A stretch of DNA of 64,000 nucleotides from the NCBI GenBank assembly GCA_034440635.1, contig JAOTON010000043.1:496001-560000 (forward strand), in the 5' to 3' direction. Source of the DNA: Lepas anatifera (taxonomy: Eukaryota > Arthropoda > Thecostraca > Lepadidae). Below the pieces are notes generated by a model. The model was given only the letters and a program-made list of their open reading frames with translations. It was not told where the DNA came from and searched no databases. Below, piece after piece: positions 50,501 through 59,500 of this stretch. The position numbers were made by a program, and so were the translations under genes. How positions within the stretch are numbered: the stretch's first letter is position 1; each line of letters opens with the position of its first letter.

Positions 50501-53500
50501 GAGGGGGAGGACACCGGAGCTGCCGACGACACCACATTCATCTCGCGGGGGCAGCCCCCGTCATTAGGGTGTCCGGTGGCAGACAACTCTCACAGCGGAG
50601 GGACGGCCTCGCGCTGACAACAAAGTGCGTACGGGGGGAGACCTGCAGATCCTTGGGGACGGGATCACACAGGGGCACAAGTAGGGGCGTGGCTTGATGA
50701 CCGTTTCGAATATCCATCCGATTGGAAGTAACGGCGAGCCAACAAAAAGGCTGGTCATGGTTCTAGTTTTGAGCACACCTTCAAACCGGCCCGGCGGAAT
50801 TCCGGTTTTCGGTTAGCGGTCCACGCTGGGCTCCACATTAGTTTCCATCACAACCCAAGTTTTTATAGGCTTGGAACAACGGCTGGGTTCCGTTCTGCCA
50901 GATATGCTGAAGCTAGAACGTCAAACCAGGAAAGCAAGGAAAGCAGTGATAATTCATTCGCAGCGGCGAGGAACAGCGATAGCTGGCTGGTACGGTGAGA
51001 AGTGGGCGTCAGAGCGGCACCACCAGCAGGAAAAGTGCTGCGATGGAGTGGCACCAGTGAGGCGCCCGCAGAACCTCACGCCTGGAGCAGGTGTCTCTGT
51101 CCATTTGAGGCTCTAGTGTCCGCCCCTCAATCCCGCCGTTTTCCCGTCTCTCGTGAGTACTGAGCGAGGCGAGCCAACAGGCGCGTATCCGTCAGCCGCG
51201 CGTGACATCCAGCTTCCACGGGAGCAGCTATCCCGGCTGCTCTCAGCCAATCAGAAAAACTGATCACTCCCACGGGAGCTGACTTCGCTCCCAGCCAGGA
51301 ACTGCAGGATTCTCACAGCGCTGGGCAGCGTCACTCGTGGAGACACTGTGCTTCAGGGGCAAATTCAAGCTTCAGGCTTTCCTTGCCAGGCCTCAGAGGA
51401 CCATACTCCCCGCCATATCTCTCGGTACAGTACTAGACATCAGCGCGTGTCCGGTCGCTTCAGCAGTGAGGTCGTATGTCAGCCAGTGTCCCCCCTGCAG
51501 CCGTGCCATTAGACCGCCGTCGCCGCCAGCACGGGTCCATTGTGTCCGTTTTTGCCGGCGAATTAGTGGCACTGCAGCTGTGTGGGGCGTCTCGGCCTCT
51601 GGCAGCCAGGCGGCGGCGGTACTCATCAATAACCCGGCCGTGTGCCGCCCCCACTCACGGCGGTGGCGAAAACCGTCACAGGGGCCCGTCAATCGGCCCC
51701 GGAGGCCCGTCAACCAGCCCCCGAGGCCCGTCAACCAGCCCCGAAGGCCCGTCAACCAGCCCCGAAGGCCCGTCAACCAGCCCCGAAGGCCCGCCAACCA
51801 GCCCCGGAGTCGTAATACCCCAAAGGCCCGTCAACCAGCCCCGAAGGCCCGTCAACCAGCCCCGAAGGCCCGTCAACCAAGCCCCGAAGGCCCGTCAACC
51901 AACCCCGGAGGCCCTGCCTCGGAGACTCACCACTCTGACCGGAGGCAAGCCCACGCCCTACGGATATCAGCCCTTCCGCACCAGTGACGAACGCCGAAGA
52001 ATCGACGCGCTGGCAAGTTTGGACCGTGTCGACGTGATGACAATGCGAGGCACTGCTCCACGCGATTCATCAGATTGCCAGGCACTGATCACGCCCACAG
52101 CACGTAGATTCTGTACACTGCACTGGAACGGAGGTTCTTGCAGGCCACAGGCGTGCCGGGGTATAAAGCCCTCAGGGGACAACAAGTGCTCTACAAATCT
52201 AAATTCTCCCCACACCCTTTGGGGCAAGTGCTAACAACGCCAAAAAGATGTGTAACAAGTGCTCTCAGCCAGTTGAACGTTGCAATAGAAATATGCATCG
52301 GAGCTGTCGTTCAAAACGACGCTTTATACAGTGTTAAGTTTGTCGCGATTTTAGCACGGAACGTTGGTTATGGATAGTCCAGCGCCGTGATCAAAAGTTG
52401 TGAAAAGGGTAGAAAGACGCACAGCCCAAAAAACTGGCTTAATTTTACATGTTACTGTCCTCTTTTCATGACTACCATGTTAACAACCACTCCTAGTTTT
52501 GTTAAAATTCGCCACAAACGATGGATGTTTCAAGCTCTGGTCAAAAACGACGCCGCCGGCGAAAAGGCAGGGGCCCGGTCAACCTCCAAACTCGCAGCTG
52601 AAAAAGCTGTAGCCTCTAAAACCAAACCTCCATAGCCTATTCCGACTTCGCCTGGCTCCGGTTACAACTCCGCATTGTTTACACCCGGCATGAAGGTCTG
52701 GTACATTTGTACCGGAGCGGTCAGCACATTCGCAGCCACTTGACGAGCCGACACAGACGTTGGCTGAGATAATGATGTGATAATTGACTGACGAGGTCAG
52801 TGCCTCTTGTTTCTGAGCGTGGACGCGCAGAGACGGCGCTTCCACCTAGCCAGCGTTAAAACAATGGCCAGAGCGCAGTGTCAACGTCAATGAAAATGGG
52901 GGAGCACACGTCACGCTCCCGTGAAATCGTGTGGCAAAAACACTACTGTCAAGGTCAGTTACCAAGGTGACCGGATGGCGGTGTCTAGATTACCGTAGCG
53001 ACCATGGACGGGCCCCCATTGTCCGGTCATCTTCTCACGAGCTAGGCCGGTACCGTCACAACCGGGCCGCAAAAATCCGCACCGCTTGCGAAAGCGTCGA
53101 GGTTCGCCTGACGGCTGGAAGGGTGGATTTTTTCGGTGGCGTGACCAATCTGGGGACAGATCGGCGCGCAGACGAGGTGGGGTGACCATCTGGGGGGCCA
53201 GGCTCTCCCACCGCAGGGCACGACTGGGCCTGGAAGTCACGACTCACACAGGTTTTGGGTGCCAAACTGTGGTCACTGCACACCTCATACTCATACTGTC
53301 ATGGAAAATCTCCCTCATCAGATACATTTTTAACCAGTTCCTCTTCTAATAAGATTCACACATTCCGTTGAAATCTACAGGTAGAGAAAAGTTTGGACTC
53401 AGTGAGGTAAGAGCCGTAGCCAAAGCGTGACGCGACCAATCCCTTCAAAAGCAGGCTCCACGGAAAATATGTGACTTCTCCTAAAGTCAATGACATCGGA

Positions 53501-56500
53501 TAAAATTTGAAAGGAAATCACGTCAAGACATTTTAAAACTCAGCCAATGAATGAGAGGAGGCTTTTCGCAGCTGTGCTCTGTTCCTTGTACATTACACTA
53601 ATACAGTCCAGGTGTATTAAAGCACAACACATCATCAATGCGCGTGACTAACTCATCCCGCGAGCCATTGGCGGAGCCAGGATTTGCAATGGACGGGGAC
53701 ACTTTTAGACGCCGCCATCGGAGTCCGGAGGGGGCCATACTGTGCCAAGGGCGCCAGGCAATAGCGCGTAACCTATCTCAGGGGCACCAAATAGCATTGC
53801 GGGGCGTCAGTACTTGCATCCTGAGCGGTGGGTGGGAAGCGACAATTCAGGGAGGAGAGGCGGTTTCAGGGTCACATGCACCCCTTTATCCCTCCCTGGA
53901 TCCGCCTATGCTGTGTCCACTGACGTTGTCTCCTCCAATAAAAATTGACCCCTACATTCATGCCAGGCAGGGCAGAAAAACGCAATTCCGCCAAACGCGA
54001 TATCAACGCGATGTTAACAAACATAACGCATGTGTTACGCGATGTTCATCAAACGCACTAAATCCGAAGTATTCCATCCAGGCCTTCATCGCTTCACATG
54101 CTTAACAACATCAGTGATGATATTTTTCATGCACGATTTACTAGTGCAAAACAACGTATCAGAATCTCGTATATAAGTAGGAACGAGTTTATACTGCAAC
54201 GGACACTCGACGACCGCACCCCTCATTCAGATTACCACCAGACATCCAAACATCACACAAAAGCTTTCTGGCTGCAGCCGAGCACCTACCTTTTCCGTAG
54301 AAGAAGTCCTTGTAGTAGTAGCTGCCGGTGTTGGCCGTCTCCGGGGTGGCGGCCGTCCTGCTGAAGGCACACTGGTGGACCGGCCAGTGCGACATGCCCT
54401 GCGGCTGTTCCAGCACGCTGAGGCCACAGGTGGCTGCCGGACGGTGCAGCAGGGCCTCGGCACCGGGCGTCCAGCCGCGCCGCGGGGGCAGCAGACCCCC
54501 TCCGCCCAGGTTCACCGCCCTCTCCCCCTCTCCGCCCATCTCGTTCCGGAAGTATGGACAGCTGCGAACCGGCAGTGCCATTAGTTAAATTAGCAGAGGC
54601 GGAGACAGGTCGGAACACGCCGCAGCAGACCACGGTGTAGGTAAAGGAAAACCAATCCGTCGATATCCCACTACTCCCAACACTCGAAATGTAGTATTTG
54701 TCTACCACCTCTTCCCCCCTGTTCAACATCAGAGAGGACAGAGAATGCGCCGCTGGCGCCGGTCCAGACCGCGGGGAGATGAGCCCGAGAGGGCAGGCCG
54801 ATTAGGGCGGCAGATGAGAGGGGTGGAGATGTTTACAGGGATGCCGGCCGCACGAGATGTTTTCCCAGCGGACCGACGGTCACGATCTTGGCGGATGAAT
54901 GGTTCACTGCAGAGGAGTACACTACGGGACATGGTCGTCTGACCAGCCGCCAGCGGATTCCACAGCGCCGGGAGTGACGGTGAAGCATGCGTCATGTAGT
55001 GGAGGTGAGCGTTGCATGCATTATGTAAGCCTACACCTTTACAATTTCCATTCATGATCTGTGTACCATCGTGTGCTATTAGACTGCGGTTGGAAAGAAG
55101 TGTGATATGCATGCTTTCGATTCGGTCTTTCTGTAATAGGCCAGAAATGAGCACTGTTCAGTAAAAGGGAATGTGGCACCTTGGTCGAATCGAATCGATG
55201 TGGCACCTTGGTCGAAGATTGAGGAGTTTTCTAACCGACCTTTCATCACAGTCGACTCCAGGCTCTGTTTTAGCTATTCATTTCAAGACAAACCATATTT
55301 AAGCCCTAGATTATGGACTAGAAACTTTGTTCAGGCAAATAGATTACTATCAAGTCCACAAAAGAACGATGCGAGACTCTTTCAGATATAAATATCAGCC
55401 GGAGCCTGTCTGGGGGTACGCATCCGACCCAACAGCTCCCACGGTCTTTTGGGCTTAAACTAACTTTTTTGTATTGCCCGCGTAATGTTTGTAATTTGCA
55501 CTTGTGACGGATCAGCTTTTGAATACGGCGCTCAAAGGCAGACAGGCCCAGGCACGGGGAACTAAAGGAAACGTGGGGGCCCCAAGCTGGGAAAGGCTAC
55601 CCCAGGCTGCTTTCCCCTCCCCAGCGGTTAACATGGCTGGGAAGGGCTACCCCAGGCTGCCTTCCACTCCCCAGTGGTTGACATGGGATAAAGTCCGTAA
55701 AGGACAAAACACCTTATAGGGGACCTCAGTGCCCAAAGGAATGAGATTTGTGCAATCTGATCAAAAATCATGTTTTTTCACCCAACAGTGTTTTCCGATG
55801 ACAAGTCATACTACGCTTTAGCCTCCCTCAGAGGATCTAATCCCAATCCCCTACTCCAAGTTACTCGGTTTCACCACCGTGGTAAATCATCCCAACACAT
55901 TCAAACTTGGTTCACCACCAACGAACTCATTGCATGCTGGCGTTATCTTTCGGACCGATCCCGCCCTCCCGGCGGCACATTCCAAATTTGACGACCGTGT
56001 TATGACAGGCGGTGGTTAGAGACATGTCTGGGTGACCTCATGTGTAAAACGGACACGGGCTGGCACCAAAATATTTGACGTGCTATCGGAGCAAGACCTC
56101 CCAGCTGTTTGCGCACATCGTTAGACGGTCTGCAGCCTGCTCACTGAGAAGGTATCAAACAAGGATGCCGCATCGACTCTCAGACCGCCGCGCTGGTACT
56201 GACCCGGGGCCGGAACTAGCTGATATGTATCCAGGATGACTTCGATATCATGCATAAGCTTTACTAGGAGTTTTAGCAAGCGCCAACTGTTGTCACCAGG
56301 GGGCGTTAGCAAAGAGCCCAGGTGGGCGCCACAGTTTGTTTTGGGTGGACCCGAGTCTGTGACTCCTGAGAGCCTGGAGCGCCACCTGTGGTGATCGACA
56401 GTTACCAATACAGCCCGTGGTTACCGATACGTTACCAATCTCTGTGGTTGGTGGATTTGTTTGTGGTCCAACCATTACCAACGTCGATTCGGTAGTTGGT

Positions 56501-59500
56501 TGGAAAAGCTGAGTGTTGACACATCTCCCCGCATTTGTACCAACGCTTCAATTTGATAAGCATTGTTGGCACCTATCACAGTGATTTTGCCTGAATCTCG
56601 AAGAAAACAATCATTTTTATATTTGTCAGCTTTTCCATCGGAGACGTTTCATGGAAGGTTAAAAGTTACACGGACTATTTTTTAAACATTTTGCCCTAGT
56701 TATTGCAAGTTCGGTCTTTGGAGTCATAGTTCAATTAAAGGGGAATGTGGCACCTTGGTCGAATCCAGGAATTTGGTGCAATTAGGGGTATTCTTAGCCG
56801 AAAATCACGAAAACAACCACGATTTCTCTAAAAAATCTACAATTAGCTCAATATTTTCATTTTGTAAATGCTCCACTAGGGTGAAAAATAAGCCTTTGCC
56901 TGTGGATGACGTCATGATATGGCAAAGGTCAAGAATCTGCCAACTCGCCCACGCTCGTGGGTAGCCAAATGAGGTTCAAGGACCAGAACCTAGGTAGCCA
57001 ATCACGGAGATTTGACAGAGATCAAGAATTGCACTTACCAGCACAAAACAAGTATTTCACGATCTTACAGCCACGTAAAAGAACTATCCATAATATGCAA
57101 TGCTACCTTGACTGATTTTAGGTAACATTATAACTTTAGTGAAAGACGATACAAATTAGTGACAAATCATTCATCCTTACTCACTCGCGTTATTTCACAG
57201 CTAAGTTAGAGATGGGTGGGTAACCACATCGGCAACGAAATTGACCCATATAAAGCAATGAGAAAAAGGTACTCTAAATTGCAATGACATGAAAACGGTA
57301 ATATTCATTATTTTATATGAATTTGACCATTTATTTTGAATAAAAAGAAAAATTTAAAATATATATCAGGATTTATAGTGAAATTACTCTGCATAGGATA
57401 TTTAAAATCTATATCAGGATTTATAGTGAAATTACTCTGCATAGGATAGTAAATCCACTGCTTACGTTGTACTTGAGGACTCGTTTTGCGGAATTAGAGA
57501 TGGTCTGGTAGCCAGGCCGCCAACGAAAATTACGATTAGGGCCCACCAGGTAGCCACTTGGGTAACCACAAAGTTTTGCGTTTCTGGCGCGGGAGTAGCG
57601 AGAAGAAAGCAGTCAGATATACGTGTTGTTGAAGCTGCTGTTTGGGTATCTTACTATGAGGCTAGATTTTGACCTAAATCAAAATAGGAGGTTTTGTTGC
57701 CAGTGGTAAACCCACTACCAATTCTTATATATTATGCCGCAGCCAGAGAAACGCAGGGCAAAGTGAACTCTGCCAGATCTCAAAAGCCCAGGAGAATAGT
57801 GTGATTTGAGGGTGTCAATAAGAGCACATATTTTAATGATGTGCATGCGAGATATCAAAACTGTAGACCTGTGGAGATGGAGTTGCAAGTTTTGGCTTTG
57901 CACCTAGAAAATTAGATGCTGTTTGGTGCCCATGAGTCAGGTAAACTGCCGGTAGGTTTCTTTGGTGCCTACCTGCAGTTTGGGTGTCAATTTTATCAAA
58001 TCAAACTTAACAAAATTGTAATGATTCCACAAAGTTTCCATTCAGCAGGTGAATGTGGTGCTGCTTATTGATCTGCTTCATATTTCTAGAATTTGCTGGA
58101 TGATGGTTGTGGTTTAGGAGGTACTTGTCCTCTGGCTGAGTACCTATATTTGGTTGCATGCATTGGAGATATTTAAATTAATGGATTCTTTTAACAGAGT
58201 GTTATTTGAATGTATCCTCTGTAGCTTAAGTCTCAGCATGGTGACTGCTACAGTCAAATGGTGGTTGTCTGCTATCTTAGCAATGATGATCTAAGCAATG
58301 ATTGATCATAGCAAGCAGTTGCAGTAAGGGTACTGGACTCTGACGGCACATATTATTTTTCTGTATTTTTGAATTAGGTACTTGATAACATTTTTGACTG
58401 ATTAATATGCTCAGCTAATGGACGCATGCTTGTATTACGCACATAACTTGTAATCCTGCACATATACTTAACCTTTTGCTGTTTGGTACTAAGAGTATGC
58501 TATATGTAATTCATTAGTCTCCAAATCACTGTAAATTTAATTACTTTCATAATTCCACTTTTTGAGAATACTTTTTCACTCACTAAGACAGTTATTCTGG
58601 GAGCCATTTAAAGCCTCAGTTCATGCAAAGTTAATTTCGCTTCAGGTAGCCATGTTGGTCGCATCAAGGGATGTGGGTAGCCAACCTGACATGTTCTTGA
58701 CCCTGGGCAACTACTACCATATTAAATAGGCTTCAAGGACTTAAATTGGCTGATTACTCACCGTGACGTCAGCGCTGTAGTCAAACCAACAGCTGACAAC
58801 TGTGGCCGCCTGGCCTGATTTGGTAGGTTTTTAGCTTTTCTTCACGGAAATTTTGAGGTTCAAGACAAATGATGCAAATGAGCAACGGGTTTTCCGGCAT
58901 GCTTTACATTTTGGCTATCCCAGTTAAAATCACGTTATTAAGGTGCCGCATTTCCTTTTAATCTTCAGGAGAATTGCCTCAGAGACCCCACCATCCAAAC
59001 GAGAATTCCCACAATAACGGTTTTATTTGAAAGCCAACGTTTCAAGTTCCACAAAGCACAGGAATAGCCCCCCTCGTTTATGTCACCCTCCCAGCAGTCA
59101 GTGGAAAGCCGACCTACGTCGGCTAAATATTGGGCGCCGGGGTGTCTCAGGGGAATCGATCGCCTTCATCAATGCACGTCACTTGATAGTTTCTGGGCAG
59201 CAGGCCGGAGCCCAACACCTATCAGCAAAGCTACCGGGGCGGCTCATAGCGTATAGAGTCTTGTTCTCAACGTATTGATATCCTTAATAATCGGTATTAC
59301 TCCGAAAAAACTTTAAACGGATATCTCTCGGATTCCGAAATCAGCCAGTACCGGACCGGAAACCGGTTTGCAAATACCGAAGATCGACATCACTAAAGTA
59401 AACAAAATGCGGCACCCACGTCACTAAATGTCACCAAAAAACAAGTATCCCTGCCATTTTCACTCACCTGAGCACCAGCTCGTTGCTCCTGTTGTCTCCC

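Larger units (their letters stand above)
40331..54289 (-). other. SIPA1L intron 2
   Basis: This is a 13,959-base intron between exons 2 and 3. It contains a MITE (about 41594-41752), a 50-bp palindrome (42913-42962), a hAT MITE (46839-47089), a full SINE (47766-47946), MITE remnants at about 49957-50226 and 53671-53909, and a 21-bp minisatellite (51684-51914). The 43-46.5 kb part is GC-rich with open frames that I do not recognise. Confidence 0.8.
54562..59467 (-). other. SIPA1L intron 1
   Basis: This is a 4906-base intron between exons 1 and 2. Nearly half of it is the 2227-bp TTAA element at 56735-58961. A short piece of the same family's end lies at about 55164-55215. Confidence 0.85.

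Noticed and set aside
51476..52234. 252-codon plus-strand frame
   Set aside because: It is kept open mainly by the 21-bp repeat. No homology is recognised and it lies in an intron of SIPA1L on the other strand.
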